Shown here piece after piece: positions 36,043-44,697 of a stretch of DNA of 64,000 bases. Location: assembly GCF_002902905.1 (NCBI RefSeq), contig NZ_CP026124.1, positions 806,001 to 870,000 on the forward strand. The letters run 5' to 3'. This DNA is from Achromobacter sp. AONIH1 (GTDB taxonomy: Bacteria; Pseudomonadota; Gammaproteobacteria; Burkholderiales; Burkholderiaceae_B). Every line of letters begins with the position of its first letter. The stretch's first letter is position 1. Made by a program: the position numbers and the translations under genes. The notes beneath the pieces are model-generated. The model did not search any database. It saw nothing but the letters and a program-made list of their open reading frames with translations, and was not told the DNA's origin.

Positions 36043-36631
36043 ACGCCGCCTCGGCATTACCATGCGCATCGTGCACGCCGAAAACTATCGTGAACCGCGC
36101 GACGCACTGGCCCAGGACTGGCACAGGTTCATGGCGGTGGCTCTGCCTGGCCTGGTCTGGCTGCCTGTACCCAATCTGGGACCGGAAGATTCCCGGCGCT
36201 TCTGCGAGCGTTGGCGGCTGGATGGCTTGATTCTGTCAGGAGGCGAAGACATCGGCGCCGCGCCCTTGCGCGATGCCACCGAACTGGCCCTCCTGGATTG
36301 GGCCGAGTCACAAGGCATGCCCGTGCTCGGCATTTGCCGCGGCCTGCAGTTGATGGTGTATCGCGCAGGCGTCGACAACATCCCCGTACCCGGACACATC
36401 GCAACGCGCCATGGTATCCAGGGTCGATATAGCGGCGAAGTGAACAGCTTTCACAGCAAGGCGCCGGCTACTTGCCCTGCCGGCTATCAGGTTCTTGCCA
36501 CCGCCGATGACGGCACTCTGGAAGGACTCGCCCACGAGCGCCTGCGATGGGAGGGCTGGATGTGGCATCCAGAACGCGAATCTACGCCTGATCCAAGAGA
36601 TCTTGCCAGTATCAGGAGGCTGTTTGCATGA
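36032..36631 (+). CDS. Class I glutamine amidotransferase-like hydrolase, Cj1417 counterpart
   Basis: A 199-residue class I GATase-fold hydrolase with oxyanion strand LILSGGEDIG (67-75), nucleophile C102 in GICRGLQLM and the His-Glu pair in WHPERE (H179, E181). In C. jejuni the counterpart Cj1417 cleaves CDP-L-glutamine to glutamate and cytidine diphosphoramidate. The start at 36032, overlapping the kinase by 11 bases, is preferred to ATG 36062 because the residues before it (LGITMRI) form the first beta strand of this fold. It has an ATGA overlap with the cytidylyltransferase. Confidence 0.86.
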   Translation: MQNERRLGITMRIVHAENYREPRDALAQDWHRFMAVALPGLVWLPVPNLGPEDSRRFCERWRLDGLILSGGEDIGAAPLRDATELALLDWAESQGMPVLGICRGLQLMVYRAGVDNIPVPGHIATRHGIQGRYSGEVNSFHSKAPATCPAGYQVLATADDGTLEGLAHERLRWEGWMWHPERESTPDPRDLASIRRLFA

Positions 36632-37356
36632 AGGCTATCATTCTCGCGGCTGGCCGCGGCAGCCGCATGGGCGGCTTGACGGATACGCAACCCAAAGGGC
36701 TCGTGAGCTTGCGAGGCAAGCCGCTGCTTGAATGGCAGTTGGCGTCGCTGCGGGCGGCTGGCATCCATGAAATCGCGCTAGTCACCGGCTACCGACACGA
36801 AGCCTTGTCCCCTTACGGCCTGCCCATGTTTCACAATCCCGACTGGCGGCGAACCAATATGGTGACGTCGCTGGCATGCGCTCGCGAATGGCTGCAGGCA
36901 GAAGCCTGCATCGTGAGCTATTCCGATATTTTCTACGAAGCAAACGCTGTCCGTAAACTCATGGACAGCGACGCAGCCCTCGCACTGACATACGATCCGG
37001 ACTGGCTGCGACTATGGCAGGCGCGCTTTGATTGCCCGCTGTCGGACGCTGAAACGTTCCGCGTGTCCGATGGCGGCAGGCTGCTGGAAATTGGCAGCAA
37101 GCCTTCAAGCGTGGAAGAAGTCCAAGGCCAATACATGGGATTATTACGATTCACGCCCGCCGGTTGGGCCATGCTTGAGCGCTTGCGGGCCAGCTTGGAC
37201 GATTCTGAGCGCGATTCACTGCATATGACCGGCGCCATCCAAAGGGCGTTGGCGCTGGACGCGCTGCCCATTGCAGCGATCCCCTATACGGGGAAATGGG
37301 GCGAAGTCGATTCCGCAAGCGATCTCGCCCTGTACGAGTCCCTCGCACTTCCTTAG
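36628..37356 (+). CDS. Nucleotidyltransferase, predicted CTP:phosphoglutamine cytidylyltransferase (Cj1416 counterpart)
   Basis: A 242-residue nucleotidyltransferase with the N-terminal signature LAAGRGSRMGGLT (6-18), KGLVSLRGKPLLEWQL, a metal-site YSDIFYE and a final GKWGEVDSASDLALYE. In C. jejuni, Cj1416 couples L-glutamine phosphate with CTP to CDP-L-glutamine. The tight order kinase-hydrolase-nucleotidyltransferase here supports the same role; other phospho-substrates cannot be excluded from sequence alone. It is the last gene of locus 1 on the plus strand. Confidence 0.84.
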   Translation: MKAIILAAGRGSRMGGLTDTQPKGLVSLRGKPLLEWQLASLRAAGIHEIALVTGYRHEALSPYGLPMFHNPDWRRTNMVTSLACAREWLQAEACIVSYSDIFYEANAVRKLMDSDAALALTYDPDWLRLWQARFDCPLSDAETFRVSDGGRLLEIGSKPSSVEEVQGQYMGLLRFTPAGWAMLERLRASLDDSERDSLHMTGAIQRALALDALPIAAIPYTGKWGEVDSASDLALYESLALP

Positions 37357-37373
37357 CCTGACCAACGAGAATA

Positions 37374-37391
37374 CGCTGCCGTGCGGCAGCG
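37374..37391. terminator. Hairpin between locus 1 and lipA (convergent genes)
   Basis: CGCTGCC (37374-37380) pairs with GGCAGCG (37385-37391) around GTGC. It lies in the 79-base gap between two converging genes. A T-rich tract on the plus side is poor, so function as terminator is tentative. Confidence 0.35.
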
Positions 37392-37435
37392 CCTATTCCT
37401 TCGGGCAAGACCGCAGAAAATGGCGGCTCACCGCG

Positions 37436-38437
37436 TCAATTCACCCCAGCTGCGTGCGCCTGCTCGTCCGCATGGTACGAAGACCGCACCATCGCCCCCA
37501 CCGCCGCATGCGAGAACCCCATCGCATAGGCCTCGCGCTCGAACATCGCGAAGGTGTCCGGATGCACGTAGCGCAGCACCGGCAGATGGTGCTCCGACGG
37601 CTGCAGGTACTGGCCGATGGTCAGCATGTCCACGTTGTGCTCGCGCATGTCGCGCATCACCTGCAGGATTTCCTCGTCGGTCTCGCCCAGGCCCAGCATC
37701 AGGCCGGACTTGGTCGGCACCTCGGGATGCAGCTTCTTGAACTCGGCCAGCAGCTTCAGCGAGTGCAGGTAGTCCGAACCCGGACGAGCCTGCTTGTACA
37801 GGCGCGGCACGGTTTCCAGGTTGTGGTTCATGACGTCTGGAGGACCGGCGTTCAGGATGGTCAGCGCGCGGTCCAGGCGGCCGCGGAAGTCGGGCACCAG
37901 CACCTCGATGCGGGTGGTCGGCGACAGTTCGCGGATATGCGTGATGCAATCGACGAAATGGCCGGCGCCGCCGTCGCGCAGGTCGTCCCGGTCGACCGAG
38001 GTGATGACCACGTAGGACAGCTTCATCGCGGCGATGGTGCGCGCGAGGTTCTCGGGTTCCTTGGGGTCCAGCGGATCGGGACGTCCGTGGCCCACGTCAC
38101 AGAAGGGGCAGCGACGCGTGCACTTGTCGCCCATGATCATGAACGTGGCCGTGCCCTTGCCGAAGCATTCGCCGATGTTGGGGCAGGACGCTTCCTCGCA
38201 GACCGTGTGCAGGTTGTGCTCGCGCAGGATGCGCTTGATGTCGTAGAAGCGCGAGCCGGGCGCGGCGGCCTTGACGCGGATCCATTCCGGCTTCTTCAGG
38301 CGTTCGGCCGGAACGATCTTGATCGGAATGCGCGCGGTCTTGGCCTGCGACTTCTGCTTTTGCGTCGGATCGTAGGCCGCGGCGGAAGCGGCGGCGGATT
38401 CGTCCGAGGGGACAGGGGACTCGACAAGCGTGGACAT
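37436..38437 (-). CDS. lipA: Lipoyl synthase
   Basis: LipA is a radical-SAM enzyme that inserts two sulfurs into protein-bound octanoyl groups. The 333-residue product has both cluster motifs: the auxiliary cluster [12 protein letters not shown] and the SAM cluster CTRRCPFC. It is of usual length for the family, with a somewhat extended N-terminus. lipB lies about 2 kb away on the same strand, with a Sel1 gene and a plus-strand gene in between. Confidence 0.97.
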   Translation of the reverse strand: MSTLVESPVPSDESAAASAAAYDPTQKQKSQAKTARIPIKIVPAERLKKPEWIRVKAAAPGSRFYDIKRILREHNLHTVCEEASCPNIGECFGKGTATFMIMGDKCTRRCPFCDVGHGRPDPLDPKEPENLARTIAAMKLSYVVITSVDRDDLRDGGAGHFVDCITHIRELSPTTRIEVLVPDFRGRLDRALTILNAGPPDVMNHNLETVPRLYKQARPGSDYLHSLKLLAEFKKLHPEVPTKSGLMLGLGETDEEILQVMRDMREHNVDMLTIGQYLQPSEHHLPVLRYVHPDTFAMFEREAYAMGFSHAAVGAMVRSSYHADEQAHAAGVN

Positions 38438-38627
38438 GAGGCACCTTCATGACCGGCGCACCCAGGCGCCCGGTCCGAGACAAAAAAGGGCATTTTACCC
38501 TTCATGGACCAGGTCCGCCCGCCCCGGGGTCGCCCGTCTGAGTCTGCCAGTCTGGGGCCGCACGTATCAGGCCGCCCCCAGCAGCGTCTGGGTTATCGTC
38601 ACGCCTGTCTTTTTCCAGAATCCGCCC

Positions 38628-39434
38628 ATGCCCGCCTTGCCCCGCCCCGTCGCCCTGATCGCCCCCCGCCTGGATACGGGGCCGACGGCGCAAGTCGTGC
38701 AGGCCTGCGCCTGCGTACTGGCCGAGACCGGTCATTACCTGGCTGCCGGTCCCTGGCACGAGCCGGCTGGCCTGCCCCGGCTGCATGCGCTGGCGCCGGC
38801 GGCGGTCCTGTGCATCGGGCCGGCGGACGATCCGGGCCTGCGCGCCGCGCTGGCGTCGCTGGAAATCCCCATCGTGGAAACCTGGGCCACGCCCGCCGGG
38901 CCGCTGGACAGCGCCGTGCTGTACGCCAACATCGATACCGGCCGCCTGGCCGCCCGCCATTTCGCCGATAGAAACTATGCACGCGTAGCTTGCGTCAGCG
39001 CCGACACGCCCTGGGAACGCGAGCGCCGGCAGGGCTTCATCGAAACGGCTCGGTCGCTGGGCCTGGAACTGGCGGCCGATATCATCCAGCCCGAGGCCTG
39101 CCAGCCGAACGACGGCCGAATGGCCTTCCTGCGGCTCCTGGCCACCAACACCCTGTTCGACGCCGTGTTCGCCAGCTCGGATCTGCTCGCTGCCGGGGCC
39201 GTGTCCGAAGCCCACCACCGCGATCTGCATGTGCCGCAGGATGTCGCGGTGCTGGGCGTGTCGGAGGACGGCAGCGCGGCCCAATGGGCGCCGGGCCTGA
39301 GCACGCTCACGGCCAGCGCGGCGGAGCTGGGCCGGCGCGCCGGCCTGCTGCTGCTGGAACGGCTGGCGGGCGATCGCGGACCGGGCGCGCGCGTCGTGCT
39401 GGAAGCGGTCCTGGAAGCGCGGCTCAGCACCTGA
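38628..39434 (+). CDS. LacI-type sensor (periplasmic-binding-protein-like) domain without DNA-binding domain
   Basis: A 268-residue protein resembling the effector-binding half of LacI/GalR regulators: VLYANIDTGRLAARHFADRN, ACVSADTPWERERRQGF and DAVFASSDLLAAGAVSEAH. No helix-turn-helix precedes it; the upstream in-frame extension from 38430 is compositionally unlike an HTH and overlaps the lipA start. It could be a truncated regulator or a stand-alone small-molecule sensor. It is on the plus strand between lipA and the Sel1 gene. Confidence 0.72.
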   Translation: MPALPRPVALIAPRLDTGPTAQVVQACACVLAETGHYLAAGPWHEPAGLPRLHALAPAAVLCIGPADDPGLRAALASLEIPIVETWATPAGPLDSAVLYANIDTGRLAARHFADRNYARVACVSADTPWERERRQGFIETARSLGLELAADIIQPEACQPNDGRMAFLRLLATNTLFDAVFASSDLLAAGAVSEAHHRDLHVPQDVAVLGVSEDGSAAQWAPGLSTLTASAAELGRRAGLLLLERLAGDRGPGARVVLEAVLEARLST

Positions 39435-39551
39435 ACGCTGCAGGCAGGCGCACCGACGGCGAGGCAGGCACGAAGCAAGCGGCGTGACCGCCCTTGGTTC
39501 GGCCACGCGAAACGCTCCGCGTGCCGCGCAAAGTCGCCGGACGGAACCGGA

Positions 39552-40289
39552 CTACGCGCCCTTGACGGCGGGCTCGCCGTAGCGCGCCGCAACGCCCATT
39601 TCCCGCAACATGGCGTCCGCTTCGCGCAGGAAAACCGCCGTGGCGGTCTGAGGCACGCGGTCCAGCCAAGCCTCGGCCTCGTCGCGCTGGCCGCGTTGCA
39701 GCAGCAGCCGACCCAGATGGAACATGCCCCGGAAATCCCCGCCCTCGGCAGCGCGCCGGTAGCAATCGAACGCCTGCTCCAGGTCCCGCGGCACGACGGT
39801 CCCGGCCTCGTGGAAACGCCCCACCACGCCGATGGACTTCACATGGCCGGACTGCGCCGCGCGCTGGTACAGGGCCAACGCGGCAGCCGGATCCTGCGCC
39901 ACGCCGCCGCGGCCATCGCGCAGCATGTGGGCATAGTTGTACATGCCCCAGTCCAGGCCGCGATCAGCGGCCAGCCGGAACCAGTAGGCGGCCACGGTCT
40001 CGTCGCGCGCCACGCCCCAGCCATTCTCGTAGCAGCGGCCCACCATGTTGATGGACATGAGGTGATCGGCCTGCGCGGCGCGTTTGAACCAGCCCAGCGC
40101 GGCCTCGGGATCGCGCGCCATGCCATGACCGTCGAGCAGCATCTGGCCCAGGATGGCTTGGGCCTCCAGCAGCCCCAGGTCGGCGGCGGCCTGGATCCAG
40201 GCGGCGTAGGCCTCTGACGGACCGGCGCGCAGCGCAGCCAGCTGCGCGGGAGTGGTGGCGGAGATGTCCGCCGCGGTGATGGATTTCAT
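39552..40289 (-). CDS. Sel1-repeat (TPR-like) protein
   Basis: A 245-residue protein with about five Sel1-like repeats between residues 38 and 215: AQAILGQMLLDGHGMARDPE, MVGRCYENGWGVARDE, NYAHMLRDGRGGVAQDP and so on, each followed by AxxWFxxAA-type helices. There is no signal peptide, so it is likely cytoplasmic. Sel1 proteins are adaptor scaffolds; no partner is evident. Confidence 0.88.
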   Translation of the reverse strand: MKSITAADISATTPAQLAALRAGPSEAYAAWIQAAADLGLLEAQAILGQMLLDGHGMARDPEAALGWFKRAAQADHLMSINMVGRCYENGWGVARDETVAAYWFRLAADRGLDWGMYNYAHMLRDGRGGVAQDPAAALALYQRAAQSGHVKSIGVVGRFHEAGTVVPRDLEQAFDCYRRAAEGGDFRGMFHLGRLLLQRGQRDEAEAWLDRVPQTATAVFLREADAMLREMGVAARYGEPAVKGA

Positions 40290-40348
40290 GTCGGACGAGA
40301 AGGATCTGGCGGGAAAACGGATGGCGAACGCTGCGTCTGAACTGGCGT

Positions 40349-41026
40349 TCAGACGGGACTACAGGCGGGTTCGCCGCCGACCGCCGTGGGCCGTGCGCGG
40401 CGCCAGGCGGCAACCAGATTGCGCGCCAGCGCCTCGCCCACGTCCGCCAGCTCGCGGCGCACGCCGCAGGCCGCCATGTCGACGGTGCGCAGGCCGGCGT
40501 AGCCGCAGGGATTGATGCCCAGGAAGGGCGCCAGGTCCATGTCCACGTTCAGCGACACCCCGTGATAGGCGCGGCCGTTGCGGATCTTGATGCCCAGCGC
40601 GGCGATCTTGGCCAGCTCGCCGCCGCCATCGGGATCCGGCACATACACGCCCGGCGCGCCGGGCTTGCGGCAGGCGCCCGCCACGCCGGCCTCGGCCAGC
40701 GTGTCGATGACCGCGCCCTCGAGCAGCGTGACGTATTCCTTGACGTACATGTCGACGCGCCGCAGGTCGAACAGCGCATAGGCCATGACCTGGCCCGGGC
40801 CGTGATACGTGACCTGCCCGCCCCGGTCGCAATGCACGATGGGGATGCCGGCGGGATTGAGCACATGCCCGGGCGAGCCCGCCTGCCCCAGCGTGTAGAC
40901 CGGCGCGTGCTCGCAAAGCCAGATCTCGTCCGGCGTGTCGGCGCCGCGCAGGTTGGTGTAATCCTGCATGTCGCGCCAGACCGACAGGTAGTCGGCCGGA
41001 CTCGCGAGCCACTTGATCACAGCCAT
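40349..41026 (-). CDS. lipB: Lipoyl(octanoyl) transferase
   Basis: LipB moves octanoyl from acyl carrier protein to lipoyl domains, just before LipA. The 225-residue protein has the signature [12 protein letters not shown] (68-79), catalytic K140 and nucleophile C174 in INPCGYAGL. The downstream Sel1 gene is 59 bases away; the ybeD-type gene lies just upstream. Confidence 0.96.
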   Translation of the reverse strand: MAVIKWLASPADYLSVWRDMQDYTNLRGADTPDEIWLCEHAPVYTLGQAGSPGHVLNPAGIPIVHCDRGGQVTYHGPGQVMAYALFDLRRVDMYVKEYVTLLEGAVIDTLAEAGVAGACRKPGAPGVYVPDPDGGGELAKIAALGIKIRNGRAYHGVSLNVDMDLAPFLGINPCGYAGLRTVDMAACGVRRELADVGEALARNLVAAWRRARPTAVGGEPACSPV

Positions 41027-41032
41027 GCCGGC

Positions 41033-41305
41033 CTAGATGACGATCGACACCATGGGGTGGCCATGCAGCGCGCGGTACAGCGCGTCGAGCTGTTCGCGCG
41101 AGGTGGCGCGCACGGTGAAGGTCAGGCCCATGTAGTTGCCGCCCTTGCTGGGCCGCATCTCGACGGTGGCGGCGTCAAAGCCCGGGTCGAACTGCAGCAC
41201 CAGCTCGGTCAGCGTCTGGGCCAGCTCGGGATGCTGCTTGCCCATGACCTTGATGGGAAAGTCGCTGGGGTACTCGATGAGGGATTCTTCGGGCGGGATG
41301 TGCAT
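41033..41305 (-). CDS. YbeD-type DUF493 protein
   Basis: A 90-residue conserved protein with IEYPSDFPIKVMGKQHPELA and RPSKGGNYMGLTFTVRATSREQLDALYRAL, the typical ACT-like DUF493 fold. It commonly neighbours lipB in proteobacteria, as here, where only six bases separate the two. Function is unknown; a link to lipoylation is inferred from conserved position only. Confidence 0.92.
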   Translation of the reverse strand: MHIPPEESLIEYPSDFPIKVMGKQHPELAQTLTELVLQFDPGFDAATVEMRPSKGGNYMGLTFTVRATSREQLDALYRALHGHPMVSIVI

Positions 41306-41413
41306 GATGGAAGCCTGATGTGAAACCCACCCGCGTAGCGATGCCCGTCCAGGCGTCGCGGGTGGTGCGCCAGCCCCACGAGAACGTAGGAACCGGCGCG
41401 TGCCGCGGCCGGC

Positions 41414-42280
41414 TTACAGGCCGGCGATGCGGGCATCATAACCCGCGCGCAGGCGCTCATAAACGGGGCCGGGCTTGCCCGAACCCACCGGCTTGCCGTC
41501 CAGCGCGACGATGGGCAGCACTTCCTTGGTGGCCGAGGACAGCAGCAGCTCGTCCGCGTTTTCCACTTCCTCGCGGCCGATGCGGCGCGACTCGAAAGGA
41601 ATGCCTGCCTCGGCGGCCAGCTCGCCCATCAAGCCGTAGCGGATGCCTTCCAGGATCAGGTTGTTCTTGGGCGGAGCCAGCAGCTTGCCGCCGGATACCA
41701 CCCAGATATTGGTGGACGAGCCCTCGGTCAGGAAGCCGTCGCGGAACTGCACCACTTCATCGACCTGAGCGTCCACGGCCTGCTGCTTAGCCAGCACGTT
41801 GCCCAGCAGCGACACGGACTTGATCTCGCAGTGCAGCCAGCGCTCGTCGGGAATGCTGATGGCCGTCATGCCGCTGGCGCGCTGCGCAGCCGACGGCGGC
41901 GCCCAGGGCGAGACCATGCCGAACACCGTGGGCGGCACGGGCTGGGCGGGGAACTGGTGATCGCGCTTGGCCACGCCGCGCGTCACCTGCAGGTAGACGA
42001 TGCAGGTGTCCTGGATATTGCGGGCCAGCAGCTCATTGATCAGCTGGACCCAGCCGTCCCGGTCGTGAGGCTGGGCGATGCGCAGCGCCGCCAGGCTGCG
42101 GTCCAGACGGTTCAGGTGCTCGGCCATGCGGAAGGCCTTGCCGCGGTATACCGGCACGACTTCATAGATGCCGTCGCCGAAGATGAAGCCCCGGTCCAGC
42201 ACGGAGATCCTGGCCTCGTCGATACGCAGGAAATCACCATTGAGATAAACCTGGCTGTCGCCCTGCACGCCCGGAATCAT
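41414..42280 (-). CDS. D-amino-acid transaminase (PLP fold type IV)
   Basis: A 288-residue class IV aminotransferase with VYLNGDFLRIDEARISVLDRGF, GDGIYEVVPVYRGK, EIKSVSLLGNVLAKQQA with the PLP lysine, and FLTEGSSTNIW. The start and overall pattern fit Dat (D-alanine transaminase) better than branched-chain or ADC lyase relatives. ATG 42280 is preceded by a GGGGG run; a longer frame from 42334 is unsupported. It lies next to a D,D-carboxypeptidase gene, consistent with D-amino-acid supply or recycling. Confidence 0.9.
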   Translation of the reverse strand: MIPGVQGDSQVYLNGDFLRIDEARISVLDRGFIFGDGIYEVVPVYRGKAFRMAEHLNRLDRSLAALRIAQPHDRDGWVQLINELLARNIQDTCIVYLQVTRGVAKRDHQFPAQPVPPTVFGMVSPWAPPSAAQRASGMTAISIPDERWLHCEIKSVSLLGNVLAKQQAVDAQVDEVVQFRDGFLTEGSSTNIWVVSGGKLLAPPKNNLILEGIRYGLMGELAAEAGIPFESRRIGREEVENADELLLSSATKEVLPIVALDGKPVGSGKPGPVYERLRAGYDARIAGL

Positions 42281-42382
42281 GAAACCCCCAAGAATATGAA
42301 TTGAACAGGGCCGCGCCGCCCGGCGCGCGCCCAAATGGAGAACGGGCGCCCCCGAAGGGAAACGCCCGTAGCAAGCTTACAC

Positions 42383-42405
42383 CCGCGCCGCCAGCGGCGG
42401 CGCGG
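42383..42405 (-). terminator. Perfect 10-bp GC hairpin with 3-base loop
   Basis: CCGCGCCGCC (42383-42392) pairs fully with GGCGGCGCGG (42396-42405) around AGC. It lies downstream of the dacC-type gene and upstream of the transaminase, both on the minus strand. There is no T-run, so it is a probable but atypical terminator or stabiliser. Confidence 0.45.
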
Positions 42406-42547
42406 AAACAATGAGGTTCTTCAGGTCACGAGACAACGCAACCACAGCCAAGAAGACTCAAGAGAGTGCGAGGCACGCGCCCCCGCCAGCCACCACCGCC
42501 CCACAAGCCAGGCCACACGGATCCGGCTCCGCCGGTCCGTCGTGGCG

Positions 42548-42578
42548 CCCCCTTGAGGGGGAAGCGCCAAGGGCGCTT
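42548..42578 (-). terminator. Double hairpin immediately after the carboxypeptidase stop
   Basis: CCCCC-TTGA-GGGGG (42548-42561) abuts AAGCGCC-AA-GGGCGCTT (42562-42578), ten bases beyond the stop codon at 42589. Two adjacent palindromes of this composition look like a dispersed intergenic element rather than a unique terminator. Confidence 0.4.
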
Positions 42579-42588
42579 CGGGGGTGGA

Positions 42589-43845
42589 CTAATTGAACCA
42601 GCGCTTGACGGTATCGACCATGCGGCCGAAGAAGCCCGCGCGCTCGACCGCGTCCTGCACCACCAGCGGCTCGGTGCGCAGCACCTTGCCGTCCAGCGTG
42701 AATTGCAGGGTGCCGACCTGCTGGCCCTTGGCCAGCGGCGCGATCAGCGGATCGTTGCGCTGCGCCACCGGCTTGAGCTCGCCGGCCTTGCCGCGCGGCA
42801 CGGCGATCGAGACCGGGTTGGGCGGGCCGAGCTTGACGGTTTCGACGGTGCCTTCCCAGACGCGGGCGTCGATGCCCGGCTGGCTCTTGTCGAACAGCTT
42901 GACCGTGTCGAAGTTCTGGAAGCTCCAGTTCAGCAGCTTCAGGCTTTCCTCGGCGCGCGTGGCTTCGCTGTCGGTGCCCACCACCACCACCAGGATGCGG
43001 CGGTCGCCGCGCATGGCGGTCGACACCAGGCAGTAGCCGGCCGAATCGGTGTGGCCGGTCTTCATGCCGTCGACCGAGGGGTCGGCCCACAGCAGGCGGT
43101 TGCGGTTGGGCTGGGTGATCTTGTTGTAGGTGTAGCTCTTCTGCTTGTAGTAGTGGAAGAACTGCGGATGGTCGGTGATCAGGTGCGAGGACAGCGTGGC
43201 CAGGTCGCGCACGCTGGTGGTGTGCTGCGGATCGGGCAGGCCGGTGGCGTTCATGAAGTGCGTGCTCTTCATGCCCAGGCGCTCGGCTTCCTGGTTCATC
43301 AGCGCGGCGAAGGCGGTCTCGCTGCCGCCCACGGCCTCGGCCAGCGCGACCGAGGCGTCGTTGCCCGACTGCACGATCATGCCCTGGTTCAGCTCGTCCA
43401 CCGTGACCGGCTTGCGCGGCTCGATGAACATGCGCGAGCCGCCGGTGCGCCAGGCGTGCTCGGACACGGGCACGGTCTGCTCCAGCGTCAGGCGCTTTTC
43501 CTCGAGCGCATTGAAGACCACGTAGGCAGTCATGATCTTGGTCAGCGAGGCCGGCTCGACTTTCTGGTCCGGGTTGGACGCAGCCAGCAGCTGGCCGCTG
43601 TTCACGTCGATGACGATCCAGGCTCTGGCGGCGATGGTGGGCGCGGGCACGGCTGACACGTCGCCCACCGGCACCACTCCCGTCGTCGCCGGCACGGCGG
43701 CCGCGGGCGCGGTCGCGGCGGCGGGCGCCTGTTGCTGCGCCAGGACCGGCGCGCCGGCGGCGAGCAGCGCGGCCAACACGGCGCCCGACAGGGCACGGCG
43801 GGCAAAGACAACGGGGGATTGGGCGGAGTAAGGCAAATTCTTCAT
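42589..43845 (-). CDS. dacC: D-alanyl-D-alanine carboxypeptidase (PBP5/6 family)
   Basis: A 418-residue low-molecular-weight penicillin-binding protein that trims the terminal D-Ala from peptidoglycan stem peptides. It has a signal peptide (cleavage after VLA, about residue 36), an Ala/Pro-rich spacer, then the active-site triads S100-L-T-K103, S160-G-N162 and K-T-G in VDGMKTGHT. The C-terminal VERAGFFGRMVDTVKRWFN is the amphipathic membrane anchor typical of PBP5/6. ATG 43845 opens the signal peptide; an upstream extension is not needed. The exact paralogue name (dacA or dacC) is uncertain. Confidence 0.93.
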   Translation of the reverse strand: MKNLPYSAQSPVVFARRALSGAVLAALLAAGAPVLAQQQAPAAATAPAAAVPATTGVVPVGDVSAVPAPTIAARAWIVIDVNSGQLLAASNPDQKVEPASLTKIMTAYVVFNALEEKRLTLEQTVPVSEHAWRTGGSRMFIEPRKPVTVDELNQGMIVQSGNDASVALAEAVGGSETAFAALMNQEAERLGMKSTHFMNATGLPDPQHTTSVRDLATLSSHLITDHPQFFHYYKQKSYTYNKITQPNRNRLLWADPSVDGMKTGHTDSAGYCLVSTAMRGDRRILVVVVGTDSEATRAEESLKLLNWSFQNFDTVKLFDKSQPGIDARVWEGTVETVKLGPPNPVSIAVPRGKAGELKPVAQRNDPLIAPLAKGQQVGTLQFTLDGKVLRTEPLVVQDAVERAGFFGRMVDTVKRWFN

Positions 43846-44007
43846 CGGCAACGTGGGTCCAGGAAAGACGCCCGCCGGCGCGGGGCAAGTGGCTGACAAT
43901 TATAGGCAGTCGATAGGACCCGCCCCGCGCGCAAGGGGTTCCCCGTGCGCTCCAACATGCAACCTGTTGCAACGCCGCGCGGCCGCCGCACCGCGATCAG
44001 GCGCCCG

Positions 44008-44661
44008 TCAGCCCAGCGCGACCGTCAGGCGCGCCTGCACCAGTTCGCGCAGCACCAGCAGCTTGCCATGGAAGAAATGCGAGGCGCCCGGGATCACGAC
44101 CACCGGAATCGAGCGCGGCCGCGCCCAGTCCATGGCCTCGGACAAGGGCACGACCTCGTCCTGCTCGCCATGCACCATCAGCGTGTCGCCCGGCACCTGC
44201 ACCTCGTGCGACTGGAACCGGTTCACCGCCGGACCCATCAGCATCAGCGCCGAGGGCAGCGGCGCATCGCCCTGCTCGGCCAGCGCCGCATAGGTCTGCG
44301 CGGCGACGGCGGTGCCGAAGGAAAAACCGGCCAGCACCCAGGGCGCCTGCGCCAGCTCGGGATGCTGCTCGCGCACCTGCGCCACCAGGGCCAGCATGTC
44401 GCGGGTCTCGCCCACGGACTTGTCGAATTCGCCTTCCGACAGGCCGACGCCACGGAAATTGGGGCGCACCGCGACCAGGCCATGCTGCACGCAGGCCCGC
44501 GCGATGGTGGTGACCACCTTGTTCTCGCGCGCGCCGCCTTGCAGCGGATGCGGGTGCAGCACCAGCGCCCAGCCCCGCGGCGTGCCGTCGGGCCAATCGA
44601 CGGCGCAATCGATGCGGCCAGCGGCGCCGGTGTAAGCCAGGGTTTCGGTGCGTGCGGACAT
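44008..44661 (-). CDS. Alpha/beta hydrolase (serine hydrolase)
   Basis: A 217-residue hydrolase of the small CC-type esterase group: LHPHPLQGGARENKVV near the N-terminus, AVRPNFRGVGLSEGEFD, the nucleophile elbow GFSFG, and the acid and His late (HGEQDEVVP, GASHFFHG). No signal peptide; cytoplasmic. The natural substrate is unknown. ATG 44661 is preferred over a TTG at 44673. Confidence 0.88.
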   Translation of the reverse strand: MSARTETLAYTGAAGRIDCAVDWPDGTPRGWALVLHPHPLQGGARENKVVTTIARACVQHGLVAVRPNFRGVGLSEGEFDKSVGETRDMLALVAQVREQHPELAQAPWVLAGFSFGTAVAAQTYAALAEQGDAPLPSALMLMGPAVNRFQSHEVQVPGDTLMVHGEQDEVVPLSEAMDWARPRSIPVVVIPGASHFFHGKLLVLRELVQARLTVALG

Positions 44662-44697
44662 GGGCGGACTCAAGCGGTGTAGCGGAAAGCAGCGATG

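Larger units (their letters stand above)
42281..42588. other. 308-bp gap with stacked hairpins between the transaminase and carboxypeptidase genes
   Basis: No gene is supported. The stretch holds at least three inverted repeats: ACGGGCG/CGCCCGT (42342-42348, 42363-42369), a 10-bp GC stem (42383-42405) and the double hairpin at 42548-42578. No clear promoter was recognised. Confidence 0.6.

Noticed and set aside
37271..38452. 393-residue plus-strand frame over lipA
   Set aside because: Antisense to lipA, whose two cysteine clusters are unmistakable.
42458..43972. 504-residue minus-strand frame over the dacC-type gene
   Set aside because: Same strand, wrong frame; the 42589-43845 frame has all three penicillin-binding motifs and a signal peptide.
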